A stretch of 34,656 nucleotides of DNA from Flavipsychrobacter sp. GTDB taxonomy: Bacteria > Bacteroidota > Bacteroidia > Chitinophagales > Chitinophagaceae. Shown here piece by piece: positions 7,535 through 16,193 of the stretch. The stretch covers positions 49,392-84,047 of the forward strand of contig JANINW010000095.1 in NCBI GenBank assembly GCA_024508935.1, given 5' to 3'. The notes below the pieces were generated by a model. The model was given only the letters and a program-made list of their open reading frames with translations, had not been told where the DNA came from and did not search any database. The translations under genes and the position numbers were made by a program. How positions within the stretch are numbered: the stretch's first letter is position 1; each line of letters starts with the position of its first letter.

Positions 7535-7556
7535 TTTGTACAGGTTTCTGTACAAA
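7535..7556. repeat. Perfect inverted repeat, operator-like
   Basis: TTTGTACAG / CTGTACAAA, 9-bp arms with a 4-nt GTTT centre. There is no T-tract on either side, so it fits a dimeric regulator site better than a terminator. It sits 75 nt after the stop at 7460 and about 250 nt before the PorP/SprF-like start. Confidence 0.6.
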
Positions 7557-7606
7557 ATACCTGTTACATATCACTTACAGAGGGTTTTATTTATAGCATA
7601 AAAAAG

Positions 7607-7615
7607 TTATCCACA
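7607..7615 (+). promoter_or_regulatory. Consensus DnaA box
   Basis: An exact TTATCCACA 9-mer in AT-rich intergenic DNA. Its orientation is opposite to the cluster at 2300-2529. A single box can be chance or a regulatory site. Confidence 0.35.
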
Positions 7616-7802
7616 TAAATGTTAATATACTAACTGTCAATTAACAATTTCTCTATTTTCGTTTTAATACATACCTGATGGCACCGATTTCTATCTCAGC
7701 TAATCAGCAATTATAGGGAGCAGAGAGAGTAAAGTTAATGTGTGAGTATAGGTTATTGTGGGGAGACAGGCATTAATATTTACTATTAAAGAGGATAAAT
7801 TT

Positions 7803-8861
7803 ATGATTAAAAAAGCATGTTCAATCGTAACGATTGCTTTTTTGCTAATTACCAGGGGAGAGGTATCAGCGCAAGACATTCACTTTTCTCAGTTTTACGA
7901 AAATGCGCTGCTGCGCAATCCGGCGCTCATTGGTATTTTTAGTGGCGACTATAAAGCCGGTGTCAATTATCGTTCTCAATGGAGCAGTGTTTCTGTACCA
8001 TACAAAACTACAATTGCCTCAGCAGAAACACGTTTGTCTGTAAATAAAGAAACAGGTGATTGTGTAAGCTTTGGAGTTACAGCTACTTATGACCGTGCAG
8101 GTAGTATTAATTTCAATAGTTTCCAGGTTTACCCGGCTATCAACTACAACAAAGCAATAGAAGATGTGCATAATTCATATATCTCGGTGGGTTTTGCCGG
8201 CGGTTATATGGAAAGGTCTATAGATATTACCAAAGCTACTTTTGCGAGCCAGTACATGGGCGGCAGTTATAGCGAGACCAATGCCTCGGGCGAAAATATC
8301 ACCAATACCAAGCTGCATGGTTATGACCTGGGTGCTGGTATCAGTATAAACAGCTCTATAGGCGAAGACAATAATGTAAATTATTACCTGGGTGCGTCGG
8401 CGTATCATATAGGCAGGCCAAAACAATCTTTTGCCGACCAGAATGGTTATGTACGGTTAAATACTAAATGGACAGGAAGTGCCGGATTTAAAGTGAATAT
8501 CAACGAATCGTATGCGCTGACGGTACATGGCAACTATGCACGCCAGGGTACTTACCAGGAAACCATTGCCGGTTTTTTAGTAGGCTGGAGGCCCGCTATA
8601 GAAACTATACAAGGCTTTTCATTCAATGCAGGTGCATTTGTAAGATATAGGGATGCCATTATCCCAACGGTTAAGATCGACTACGAAATGTATTCTGTAA
8701 CCATGTCTTACGATTGTGTTACATCATCATTGAGGCCGGCATCACAGGGAAACGGTGGCTTTGAGATATCCTTGTACGTAAGGGGCAAATTCCCTAAGAA
8801 TATGCAGAATACCGACCTGGTGCGCTGCCCGAGATTTGAACAAATACTACCTTCTTTCTAA
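7803..8861 (+). CDS. PorP/SprF-family type IX secretion-associated OM protein
   Basis: This 352-residue OM protein belongs to the PorP/SprF family. Members are T9SS-associated barrel proteins that often serve to secrete or anchor a partner adhesin. The evidence is the diagnostic N-terminus of the mature protein (QDIHFSQFYENALLRNPALIG, i.e. QD-x-HFSQFY then NPA-x-x-G), the GDY-x-A-G-x-N-YR-x-QW segment that follows, the repeated Tyr/Gly-rich strands and the usual 300-350-residue length. I chose the ATG at 7803 because the signal peptide (MIKK...GEVSAQ) starts there; an in-frame upstream start at 7758 would add 15 charged residues before it. Partners such as SprB-type adhesins are not adjacent. 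The nearest T9SS cargo in the window is the adhesin at 28148-33751. A strong terminator follows. Confidence 0.88.
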   Translation: MIKKACSIVTIAFLLITRGEVSAQDIHFSQFYENALLRNPALIGIFSGDYKAGVNYRSQWSSVSVPYKTTIASAETRLSVNKETGDCVSFGVTATYDRAGSINFNSFQVYPAINYNKAIEDVHNSYISVGFAGGYMERSIDITKATFASQYMGGSYSETNASGENITNTKLHGYDLGAGISINSSIGEDNNVNYYLGASAYHIGRPKQSFADQNGYVRLNTKWTGSAGFKVNINESYALTVHGNYARQGTYQETIAGFLVGWRPAIETIQGFSFNAGAFVRYRDAIIPTVKIDYEMYSVTMSYDCVTSSLRPASQGNGGFEISLYVRGKFPKNMQNTDLVRCPRFEQILPSF

Positions 8862-8862
8862 T

Positions 8863-8895
8863 AAAAAAACCGGAACAACTGTTCCGGTTTTTTTT
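8863..8895. terminator. Bidirectional intrinsic terminator
   Basis: CCGGAAC / GTTCCGG stem (8870-8876, 8881-8887) with an AACT loop. It is flanked by an A-run on the left and a T-run on the right, so it works in both directions. It serves both the PorP/SprF-like gene and the convergent desaturase. Confidence 0.88.
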
Positions 8896-8946
8896 ATGTA
8901 TTTGGTCTTGAATCTTCTTGTGTTCTTATAATCACAAAACGAGAGA

Positions 8947-10047
8947 TTAATTCTTACCCAGCTTCTTCAGCATCCTACCATGTTCTACCAGTGCATGAAC
9001 AAAGGTTGGCTGCTCCTGGTAAACAAGGCCATAGTCCTGTGCTGTCTGCTTTACGATCACAGCCAATTTTTTATAGTGAACATGGCAAATATGCGGGAAC
9101 AGGTGATGTTCTATCTGCCTGTTAAGGCCACCAATAAACCATGACATGATCTTGCTTTTAGGAGAGAAATTTGCTGTATTCAGTACCTGGTGAATGGCCC
9201 AACTGTTTTCCATTTTACGATCGTCTGTTGGTTTGGGAAATTCACATTCTTCTAAAACGTGTGCCAGCTGGAAAATACATGATAACATTAAACCTGCAGT
9301 AAAGTGCATGAGCAGGAAACCAACCAATACACTTTGCCATGAAAGGCCTGTAACAAATATAGGCACCACAAACAGCAGCCCGTAATACAATACTTTATAA
9401 ATGGTAGCCTGGGTAATTGCCTGGCGTAAAGTGATCTTCTCTTTTTTCAGCAGGTCTTTTTTATGATAATCGTATAACTGGCGATAGTCTTTTATAGTAG
9501 CCCATTGCAAAGTAAGCAGGCCATAAAGGAACCATGCATACAAATGCTGGTACCTGTGCATGCTGTACCATTTTGAATGAGGGGAAAAACGCAGCAATAC
9601 ACCTGCATTAATATCATCATCCAGGCCTTCAATATTTGTATAGGTATGGTGCAGAATGTTATGCTGTATCTTCCAGGTAACTTCATAGCCACCTACTAGT
9701 GCTATAATCTTTCCCAGCATCTTATTCAGTGTTTTGTTATCAGAATAAGAGCCGTGGTTGGAATCGTGCATGATAGAACAACCGATGCCCGTCATGCCTA
9801 CACCCATCATTATCCAAAGGCCATAGAAGAGGAACATATTGGTTGCTAAACCGGAAACAATAAATGCAAAAGGCAGGATATACATAGCGACCATAGCAAA
9901 TGTTTTTATGTACATGCTGCTATTGCCATGTGGGTCAATCTTATTCTCTGTAAAGTATGCGTCTACTTTTTTCTTAAGCGTATCGTAGAAACCTTCACCA
10001 TTTTTTGGAGCGAAACGTACTATCTCCAGTTTTTTAACTTGTGACAA
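8947..10047 (-). CDS. Acyl-lipid / acyl-CoA fatty acid desaturase (front-end type, no cytochrome b5 domain)
   Basis: This membrane di-iron desaturase introduces a double bond into a fatty acyl chain, probably of membrane lipids. The three histidine boxes are complete: H-D-S-N-H (about 94-98), H-N-I-L-H-H (129-134) and Q-I-E-H-H (311-315). The Q in the last box is the mark of front-end (delta-5/6-like) desaturases. Two pairs of membrane segments surround the boxes. No cytochrome b5 domain is fused. The frame lacks an ATG before the conserved VRFAPK region. I take the TTG at 10047 as start (MSQVKK...). An upstream in-frame TTG at 10065 lies inside a perfect -7 element (10063-10070), which makes it an unlikely start. 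Regiospecificity cannot be read from sequence. Confidence 0.88.
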   Translation of the reverse strand: MSQVKKLEIVRFAPKNGEGFYDTLKKKVDAYFTENKIDPHGNSSMYIKTFAMVAMYILPFAFIVSGLATNMFLFYGLWIMMGVGMTGIGCSIMHDSNHGSYSDNKTLNKMLGKIIALVGGYEVTWKIQHNILHHTYTNIEGLDDDINAGVLLRFSPHSKWYSMHRYQHLYAWFLYGLLTLQWATIKDYRQLYDYHKKDLLKKEKITLRQAITQATIYKVLYYGLLFVVPIFVTGLSWQSVLVGFLLMHFTAGLMLSCIFQLAHVLEECEFPKPTDDRKMENSWAIHQVLNTANFSPKSKIMSWFIGGLNRQIEHHLFPHICHVHYKKLAVIVKQTAQDYGLVYQEQPTFVHALVEHGRMLKKLGKN

Positions 10048-10062
10048 TATAAAAAATTTGCA

Positions 10063-10070
10063 CAAAGATA
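10063..10070 (-). promoter_or_regulatory. -7 promoter element of the desaturase
   Basis: The minus strand reads TATCTTTG, an exact TAnnTTTG match. Transcription would start about 7-10 nt downstream, leaving a leader of only about 10 nt before the TTG at 10047. No clear -33 TTTG is visible. Confidence 0.5.
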
Positions 10071-10115
10071 GTTTTTATTGGAGTATGTTGATAGGTATTG
10101 GGATAAGTTTATGAT

Positions 10116-10149
10116 ATAAGAAAGCCCCGCATTTGCAGGGCTTTCTTAT
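10116..10149 (-). terminator. Terminator of the TPR gene
   Basis: A 12-bp stem (ATAAGAAAGCCC / GGGCTTTCTTAT) lies 20 nt after the stop of the minus-strand TPR gene. Confidence 0.75.
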
Positions 10150-10168
10150 ACTGTAACGTAGTTGAATA

Positions 10169-11440
10169 TTATTTCTTTATAGCTTCCAGCTTGGCTTTCA
10201 TCTGGCTGGCTTTATCCATTTTATCCTGGCGTACATAAATCTCTTTTAAGGCTACTGCGGTAGATTGATAAGTAAATTTGTCGTCAGCGCTAAGTGCAGT
10301 ACCTTTTGCATCTAAAAGAGCAATGGTTTTTTCAAAATAGGGTACTGCTTTAGTGAATATGCCATCACGTTTTGCCTTCAATTCGTCAAATTTCTTTGTT
10401 TCAGCAGCAGAATTGCCTTTAATATTATTCATTTGCTTATTCACTTCGGTAGCCTGGTTGTATAGTAATACACCTGCGTTGTAATTAATACCTGCATTGT
10501 TTGGATCGGCTTTCAATGCAGCGTTATAGCTTTCTTCTGCTTTACCCAGCAATTCGGTATAGTTAGCAGGTTGTGCCAGGTCTTTACCTTGTGCATCTTT
10601 AGGGAAAGCCATGCTTGTATAAGTATCGGCAAGGTTAGAAAGCAAGTCAATATTATTAGGGTCTTTAGATACTGCTTCTTCCAGCTTCTTAGTCAGTTCG
10701 GCTTGCTTACCGGTCCTTATATAATAGTTAATGTCGGCATTACGTATATTCTTGTTGTCAGGATATTTTTGGCGGCCTTCTGTAAGTATAGCCAGCATAT
10801 CCGATTCTTTATTTTGTTTTTCGTAAATATCTGCCAGTACCAGGTATACACTCGGGTCGTTATTGATAGGATTGTTTTTCAAAGCGGTAAGTGCAGGTAC
10901 TGCTTCATCCGGCTTATTACCGTAATAAGCAGAGTAGGCCTGTATAACCTGGGCTTGTACTGCAATCGTATCAAATTGTTTGTTTCCGGCAAAGCGTTTG
11001 CCGCCTTCTACATCATGTATCTCCACTACTTTTTTAGAAAGCGCTATCGCATCATCATATGCTTTAGCGTTGTAGCTGTTAGCTGCATCGTTATAATACA
11101 TCATCGCATTGCGCAGCAGTTCCTGGTCTACATACTCTTTCTCGTAGCTAGATTTCAGTTGTATTGTTTTAAAATATGCTTCAGTAGCGTTGCGGTATGG
11201 GTTATTTACACCCGGTACTTTTTCAGCCTGCATGGCTGAGTAAATAGTACCCTTTACAAACCAAGCCTTAGCATCATCTTTAGTAGATGGATCGTTAGTG
11301 GCCTTCTCAATATATTCCAGCGCTTTCGTGTATTCCTTGTCTTTAAGATAATTATTGGCGCTTTGAATATTTGCTTTTTGAGCAAAGCTTTGTGCAAACA
11401 GCAAAACACCGGCACTGATCAATATGGTCTTTTTCATCAC
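10169..11440 (-). CDS. Periplasmic tetratricopeptide-repeat protein
   Basis: This 423-residue exported protein has a signal peptide (about 1-20, ending QSFAQ). The mature part is a chain of TPR helix pairs. Examples are the start near residue 25 (ANNYLKDKEYTKALEYIEKA), a unit with AKAWFVKGTIY, one with VYLVLADIYEKQNK, then NIDLLSNLADTYTSM, and a later unit with YNAALKADPNNAGINYNAG. TPR arrays are protein-binding scaffolds. Proteins of this size with a signal peptide are common in Bacteroidota and usually uncharacterised. It has its own promoter (TATTTTTG at 11464-11471) and terminator and is separate from gyrA. No partner is evident. It is confidently a TPR protein; the specific role is unknown. 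Confidence 0.85.
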   Translation of the reverse strand: MMKKTILISAGVLLFAQSFAQKANIQSANNYLKDKEYTKALEYIEKATNDPSTKDDAKAWFVKGTIYSAMQAEKVPGVNNPYRNATEAYFKTIQLKSSYEKEYVDQELLRNAMMYYNDAANSYNAKAYDDAIALSKKVVEIHDVEGGKRFAGNKQFDTIAVQAQVIQAYSAYYGNKPDEAVPALTALKNNPINNDPSVYLVLADIYEKQNKESDMLAILTEGRQKYPDNKNIRNADINYYIRTGKQAELTKKLEEAVSKDPNNIDLLSNLADTYTSMAFPKDAQGKDLAQPANYTELLGKAEESYNAALKADPNNAGINYNAGVLLYNQATEVNKQMNNIKGNSAAETKKFDELKAKRDGIFTKAVPYFEKTIALLDAKGTALSADDKFTYQSTAVALKEIYVRQDKMDKASQMKAKLEAIKK

Positions 11441-11463
11441 AACTGATTTTATTAATGGATTTG

Positions 11464-11471
11464 CAAAAATA
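11464..11471 (-). promoter_or_regulatory. -7 promoter element of the TPR gene
   Basis: The minus strand reads TATTTTTG, an exact TAnnTTTG match, about 24 nt before the start codon at 11440. Confidence 0.55.
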
Positions 11472-11478
11472 TAAAAGA

Positions 11479-11509
11479 AAATCTCCCGCTTAATGAAAAC
11501 GGGAGATTT
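11479..11509 (-). terminator. gyrA terminator
   Basis: A 10-bp stem (AAATCTCCCG / CGGGAGATTT) with an 11-nt loop. It is followed on the minus strand by a T-rich run and lies 36 nt after the gyrA stop. Confidence 0.8.
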
Positions 11510-11544
11510 AACACAGTGTTTATTACAAGAATATTACAAACTTA

Positions 11545-14190
11545 TTATGCTTCAGTAGTATCGGGTGTTTCGGTGCTGCCTTCTGCATCTTCAATATCGC
11601 CGTTTTCTACTTCTTCCTGCTCTTCTATGCGCGCTATTGCAGCTATTTCATCACCTTCATCCAGGTTTATCAGTTTCACACCCTGGGTAGCACGGCCAGC
11701 TTCGCGTATGTGTTCTACTTTCATACGGATGGTGATACCTGATTTACAGGTTATCATCAGGTCATCTTTTTCCTCAACAGCCATTAACCCTACCAGTGCG
11801 CCTGTTTTCTCCGTAATGTTGATGGTCCTTACGCCTTTACCACCACGGTTGGTAATACGATAGGCCAGTTGGTATTTTTCTTTAACACCGTCTGCATTTT
11901 CTATTTCTACTATATTCGACAATTCCGCTGCATTATCGGCCTCGTCCAGTTTTTCAAGGAATGGCGTACGTTTACCCAATCCTTTTTCTGATACCACTAA
12001 TATCTGCTTGGTTATATTGTCTTTAGGCACACATAGCATACCTATCACTTCATCATTATTCTCATCCAGCTCTATACCAAATACACCTATAGCACCACGG
12101 CCTGTTACACGTACTTTTTCCTCTTCAAAACAAATTGCGCGGCCTGATTTTACAGCCATCATAATATAACTGCTGCCATCGGTAATAGATACGTCCAGCA
12201 ACTGGTCGCCATCTTGTATAGTTATAGCATTGATACCATTCTGGCGCGGACGGCTGAAGTCTTCGAGTGAAGTCTTTTTAATGATACCCTGTTTGGTACA
12301 CAATACAACATTGTGCTGGGTCACATAATCCTTATCTTCCAGGTTGGCTATATCTATAATAGTACGGATCTTATCATCCGGTGGTAACTGTATCAGGTTT
12401 TGAATAGCGCGGCCTTTTGCATTCCTGTCTGCTTCCGGTATTTCGTACACCTTCAACCAATAGCAGCGTCCTTTTTCAGTAAAGAAGAGCAGGGTATGGT
12501 GTGTAGATGCTACGAACAGGTGTTCTATATAATCTTCATCGCGCGTACGGCCACCCATGGCACCACGGCCACCACGGCGCTGTGCGCGGTATTCAGCTGC
12601 AGAAGTGCGCTTGATATAACCTAAGTGAGAAACTGTGATGACCACATCTTCTTCTTCTATCAGGTCTTCAATACGCATTTCATTGGCCAGGTATTGTATC
12701 TCTGATTTGCGCTCGTCGCCAAATTTCTTTTTTACTTCCTGCAGTTCTTCTGTGATGATCTGGTAGCGTAAACCTTCGTTACCTAATATTTCTTTCAGGT
12801 AAGCTATAGTTTTCATCAATTCGGCGTGTTCTTCGCGTATCTTATCACGCTCCATGCCGGTAAGGCGCTGCAGGCGTAATTCCAAAACGGCCTTAGCCTG
12901 TATCTCCGACATGCCGAATTTTTCCATCAAGCCGGTTTTGGCTTCATCCGGGTTTACCGACTGGCGGATCAAGGCGATCACTTCATCCAGGTGGTCCAGG
13001 GCTATCAGGTAACCTTCTAATATGTGGGCACGTTTTTCTGCTTCCCGCAGTTCAAATTCCGTACGGCGTACAACTACTTCATGACGGAAATGAACGAATT
13101 CAGAAATCAGGTCTTTCAGGTTCAGTGTACGTGGACGGCCATTGACCAATGCCACGTTGTTGATACCATAAGACGTCTGCAGCTCGCTGTATTTATAAAG
13201 CTGGTTGATAATAACCTGTGCAACCGCATCGCGGCGCAGCTCTACCACTATCCGTGTGCCTTCTTTGTTCGATTCGTTGGCAACGTGCGTGATGCCTTCT
13301 ATTATCTTATTATTTACGAGGTAGCCTATTTTTTCAGCCAGTGCATCGCGGCTCACCTGGTAAGGTACTTCTGTAATAATGATCTGCTCCTTACCATTCT
13401 TGGTAGTTTCTACTGTTACTTTACCACGCAGCACAACCCGTCCGCGGCCGGTATGCATACCTGCTTTAATGCCTTCTATACCGAAGATGATACCGCCGGT
13501 AGGAAAATCCGGAGCCTTAACATGCTTCATCAGGTCTTCGATGCTGATCTCCCTGTTCTCGATATAAGCAACACAACCATCTATTACTTCAGAAAGGTTG
13601 TGTGGCATCATGTTGGTAGCCATACCCACGGCAATACCCGAAGAGCCGTTTACCAGTAATTGTGGAATACGGGTAGGCATTACAGTAGGCTCCTGTAAAG
13701 TATCGTCGAAGTTGAGTGAGAAATCCACGGTTTCCTTATCCAGGTCTTCCATCATGCTTTCGGCAAGGCGCTGCAGGCGTGCTTCCGTGTAACGCATAGC
13801 AGCCGGTCCGTCACCATCTTGCGAGCCGAAGTTACCCTGGCCGTCTATCAGCATATAGCGCATGCTCCATGGCTGGGCCATACGCACCATACCATCGTAT
13901 ACCGAACTATCACCGTGGGGGTGGTATTTACCCAATACCTCACCCACAATACGTGCAGATTTTTTATAAGGCTTGTTGTAAGCCATACCCAGTTCGTGCA
14001 TGGCGTACATGATACGGCGGTGTACCGGTTTCAAACCATCCCGTACATCCGGCAAGGCGCGGCCTACTATTACAGACATGGAATAGTCTATATAGGCCGT
14101 TTTCATTTGCTCCTCTATATTTACCTGGATAATCTTATTGGTCTCATTAGCCCCGTCCTGAGGTGTTAAATCCTGGTTGTTTTGATCCAT
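11545..14190 (-). CDS. gyrA: DNA gyrase subunit A
   Basis: This is the breakage-reunion subunit of DNA gyrase; with GyrB it introduces negative supercoils. The product has 881 residues, the normal length. The N-terminal winged-helix region contains the catalytic tyrosine (Y134, in AMRYTEARL). The quinolone region reads [18 protein letters not shown], with Ser95 and Asp99 at the positions of E. coli S83 and D87, so there are no classical resistance substitutions. The C-terminal pinwheel domain has the GyrA-box (QRRGGRG, in the [10 protein letters not shown] segment), which separates it from ParC. The C-terminus is a long acidic tail rich in Glu and Asp, as often seen in GyrA. Promoter TACCTTTG lies just upstream and a terminator follows. 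It appears monocistronic. Confidence 0.98.
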   Translation of the reverse strand: MDQNNQDLTPQDGANETNKIIQVNIEEQMKTAYIDYSMSVIVGRALPDVRDGLKPVHRRIMYAMHELGMAYNKPYKKSARIVGEVLGKYHPHGDSSVYDGMVRMAQPWSMRYMLIDGQGNFGSQDGDGPAAMRYTEARLQRLAESMMEDLDKETVDFSLNFDDTLQEPTVMPTRIPQLLVNGSSGIAVGMATNMMPHNLSEVIDGCVAYIENREISIEDLMKHVKAPDFPTGGIIFGIEGIKAGMHTGRGRVVLRGKVTVETTKNGKEQIIITEVPYQVSRDALAEKIGYLVNNKIIEGITHVANESNKEGTRIVVELRRDAVAQVIINQLYKYSELQTSYGINNVALVNGRPRTLNLKDLISEFVHFRHEVVVRRTEFELREAEKRAHILEGYLIALDHLDEVIALIRQSVNPDEAKTGLMEKFGMSEIQAKAVLELRLQRLTGMERDKIREEHAELMKTIAYLKEILGNEGLRYQIITEELQEVKKKFGDERKSEIQYLANEMRIEDLIEEEDVVITVSHLGYIKRTSAAEYRAQRRGGRGAMGGRTRDEDYIEHLFVASTHHTLLFFTEKGRCYWLKVYEIPEADRNAKGRAIQNLIQLPPDDKIRTIIDIANLEDKDYVTQHNVVLCTKQGIIKKTSLEDFSRPRQNGINAITIQDGDQLLDVSITDGSSYIMMAVKSGRAICFEEEKVRVTGRGAIGVFGIELDENNDEVIGMLCVPKDNITKQILVVSEKGLGKRTPFLEKLDEADNAAELSNIVEIENADGVKEKYQLAYRITNRGGKGVRTINITEKTGALVGLMAVEEKDDLMITCKSGITIRMKVEHIREAGRATQGVKLINLDEGDEIAAIARIEEQEEVENGDIEDAEGSTETPDTTEA

Positions 14191-14213
14191 AAATGGCTTT
14201 TGAAAAAGTTACG

Positions 14214-14221
14214 CAAAGGTA
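14214..14221 (-). promoter_or_regulatory. -7 promoter element of gyrA
   Basis: The minus strand reads TACCTTTG, an exact TAnnTTTG match, 23 nt before the gyrA ATG. The predicted leader is under 20 nt. Confidence 0.6.
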
Positions 14222-14326
14222 ACGAATAATACCCGTATTTAAAGGATTTACAGCCATTTACAGCATAAAGAAATTCACTACTTTTCAACATTATTGAACA
14301 GCGGGAAATACTGCTTCAAAATAGCG

Positions 14327-14761
14327 CTACGGCTTCTTTTTGAGGATAGCCAGCGTAAGGCGGCTGACGCAGATCAGGTGCTCGGGTTCATCATGTATTT
14401 TAATATCCCAAACATGTGTGCTTTCGCCCAGGTGCAGCGGGGTAGCAGTGGCAGTTACAATACCCGTTCTTTTACCCCTTATATGGTTGCAGTTTATTTC
14501 CATGCCGACACATATCTGTGTATTAGTGTCAATGCATAACGAAGAAGCCACGCTACCTACAGTCTCGGCCAGGGTTGCCGATGCGCCGCCATGCAGCAGG
14601 CCATAGGGCTGATGCGTGCGGGCATCCACGGGCATAGATGCTTTTAAATAATTAGGGCCTATTTCTACAAAACGGATATCCAGGGTTTCGCCCATGGTGC
14701 CTTTACTTAAAGCATTCAATTCATCCAGTGAATGGAAGCTATTGTACCAGATAGATTGCAT
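14327..14761 (-). CDS. Hotdog-fold thioesterase (PaaI / YdiI type)
   Basis: This enzyme hydrolyses acyl-CoA thioesters in the cytoplasm. The 144-residue length is typical. The active-site signature is present: QPYGLLHGGA-x-x-x-LAE (residues 51-66), with HGG forming the oxyanion region and E66 the catalytic carboxylate, as in YdiI/MenI and EntH. The closest pattern known to me is E. coli YdiI, the 1,4-dihydroxy-2-naphthoyl-CoA thioesterase of menaquinone synthesis, which would suit a menaquinone-using Bacteroidota. Substrate range in this family is broad, so I do not assign menI. No men genes are nearby. A near-consensus -7 element (TATCATTG, 14786-14793) precedes it. Confidence 0.88.
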   Translation of the reverse strand: MQSIWYNSFHSLDELNALSKGTMGETLDIRFVEIGPNYLKASMPVDARTHQPYGLLHGGASATLAETVGSVASSLCIDTNTQICVGMEINCNHIRGKRTGIVTATATPLHLGESTHVWDIKIHDEPEHLICVSRLTLAILKKKP

Positions 14762-14785
14762 AAATCATTATAATTAACAGATATA

Positions 14786-14793
14786 CAATGATA
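14786..14793 (-). promoter_or_regulatory. Possible -7 element of the thioesterase gene
   Basis: The minus strand reads TATCATTG, one base off TAnnTTTG, 24 nt before the start codon. Confidence 0.3.
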
Positions 14794-14861
14794 TAGGGTT
14801 GTATTAACTAAATAATACCGTTACATTTATACCCGAATATTACAACTTTTTGCAGGAATTT

Positions 14862-16193
14862 ATGCAGACTATATTGGTAGCCGGTGCCGGAAAATCTTCT
14901 ATATACCTGATAGATTATTTGCTTTCACATGCCGCTAAATACAAATGGAAAGTAATTGTAGCAGACGGAAGTGCCGCTGCTATTGAAGAAAAGACCCGTA
15001 ATCATCCGTTTGCAGAAACTGCTGTAATAGATATTACCAGTGCACCCGAACGCGAAGCGCTGGTAAAAAGAGCAGACATCGTAGTGTCACTGATGCCGCC
15101 GCATCTGCATATACACCTGGCTAAAAACTGCCTGAAATATAAAAAGAACCTCATTACTGCTTCTTATGTTTCTCCCGAAATAAAGGAAATGGACCAGGCT
15201 GTGAAAGATGCAGGCCTGATGTTCATGTGCGAAATGGGGCTGGATCCCGGCATTGACCATATGACTGCTACCCAGATCATCCATAGCATTCAAAGGGTAG
15301 CATCTACCATCACTTCTTTCAAGTCTTATTGCGGTGGATTAATAGCTCCTGAATCGGACAATAATCCCTGGCATTATAAATTTAGCTGGAACCCAAAGAA
15401 TATTATCACTGCCGGCATGGGTGGTGCCAAATACCTCCTGAACGGAAAGGAAGCAGATGTGCCTTATGAAAAGCTGTTTGACAACAGCAAACGTATCAAT
15501 GTAGATGGCCTGGGTTACCTGGCTTACTATCCCAACAGGGATTCTTTGCGTTATCTTGATCTCTACGACATTCCGGATATAAAAACCTTTTTACGCGCCA
15601 CACTCAGGCACCCGAATTTTTGCAGGGGTTGGCATGCAGTCATTTCATTAGGACTTACTTCGGGCGAGGATTCGTTTGAAACAAATGGCCTTACAACAGC
15701 TGAATGGATAAAGCAAAAAACAGGTTACGATAATACAGCTATATCACTGCAGCAACATGTAGCTAATAAACTGAACCTGGTTAGCAATGATAAAATATTA
15801 TCTATGCTGGATTGGCTGGGGCTTTTTAATGATACAGCACTTGCCCCTAAGAGGGTATCATCAGGTGAAATATTGCTGGATATACTGCTGGACAAGTGGC
15901 AAATGGCCCCGGAAGATAAAGACATGGTAGTGATGCAGCACGAAGTAGAATACCTGCACAAAGGCCAAAAAAATAAACTGACCAGCAGCATGGTGCTGAA
16001 AGGGGAAAACCGCGAACATTCTGCAATGGCCAAAACTGTAGGTCTGCCTATGGCCATATTGGCCCGTATGGTCTTAACGCAAAAAATAATTCCGCCAACA
16101 GGGGTATTGATACCCAATATGCCATCTGTATACAAGCCGGTACTAACCGAACTGGAGCATTATGGTATAGAATTCAACGAAGAAGTAGGCTGA
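14862..16193 (+). CDS. Saccharopine dehydrogenase-like (Lys9-type) oxidoreductase
   Basis: This 443-residue NAD(P)-binding protein has an N-terminal Rossmann fold (ILVAGAGKSS, a G-x-G-x-x-S nucleotide loop at about residues 4-13) and a second strand ending in an acidic residue (VIVAD). The segment after the fold (VSLMPPHLH, then ITASYVSPEIKEMDQAVKDAG, then EMGLDPGIDHM) is the signature of saccharopine reductases of the Lys9/AASS C-terminal type. These interconvert saccharopine with glutamate and aminoadipate semialdehyde. In bacteria this usually means lysine catabolism. No lysine-ketoglutarate reductase partner lies in the window, so the physiological reaction is inferred. I start at the ATG at 14862; a TTG 12 nt upstream would only add four residues before the Rossmann strand. 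Its 3' end overlaps the convergent desaturase by 34 nt. Confidence 0.88.
   Translation: MQTILVAGAGKSSIYLIDYLLSHAAKYKWKVIVADGSAAAIEEKTRNHPFAETAVIDITSAPEREALVKRADIVVSLMPPHLHIHLAKNCLKYKKNLITASYVSPEIKEMDQAVKDAGLMFMCEMGLDPGIDHMTATQIIHSIQRVASTITSFKSYCGGLIAPESDNNPWHYKFSWNPKNIITAGMGGAKYLLNGKEADVPYEKLFDNSKRINVDGLGYLAYYPNRDSLRYLDLYDIPDIKTFLRATLRHPNFCRGWHAVISLGLTSGEDSFETNGLTTAEWIKQKTGYDNTAISLQQHVANKLNLVSNDKILSMLDWLGLFNDTALAPKRVSSGEILLDILLDKWQMAPEDKDMVVMQHEVEYLHKGQKNKLTSSMVLKGENREHSAMAKTVGLPMAILARMVLTQKIIPPTGVLIPNMPSVYKPVLTELEHYGIEFNEEVG

Larger units (their letters stand above)
7461..7802. other. Intergenic region with palindrome and DnaA box
   Basis: No coding sequence is supported. It holds a perfect 9-bp inverted repeat (7535-7556), a consensus DnaA box (7607-7615) and an AT-rich stretch with a weak -7-like TATTTTCG (7654-7661) that may drive the PorP/SprF-like gene. 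Just before the start at 7803 there is an AGAGGA purine stretch. Confidence 0.6.

Noticed and set aside
10571-11239. 222-residue plus-strand frame inside the TPR gene
   Set aside because: It lies fully antisense to a clear TPR protein and shows scattered Cys and Ile/Val-rich composition without domain features.
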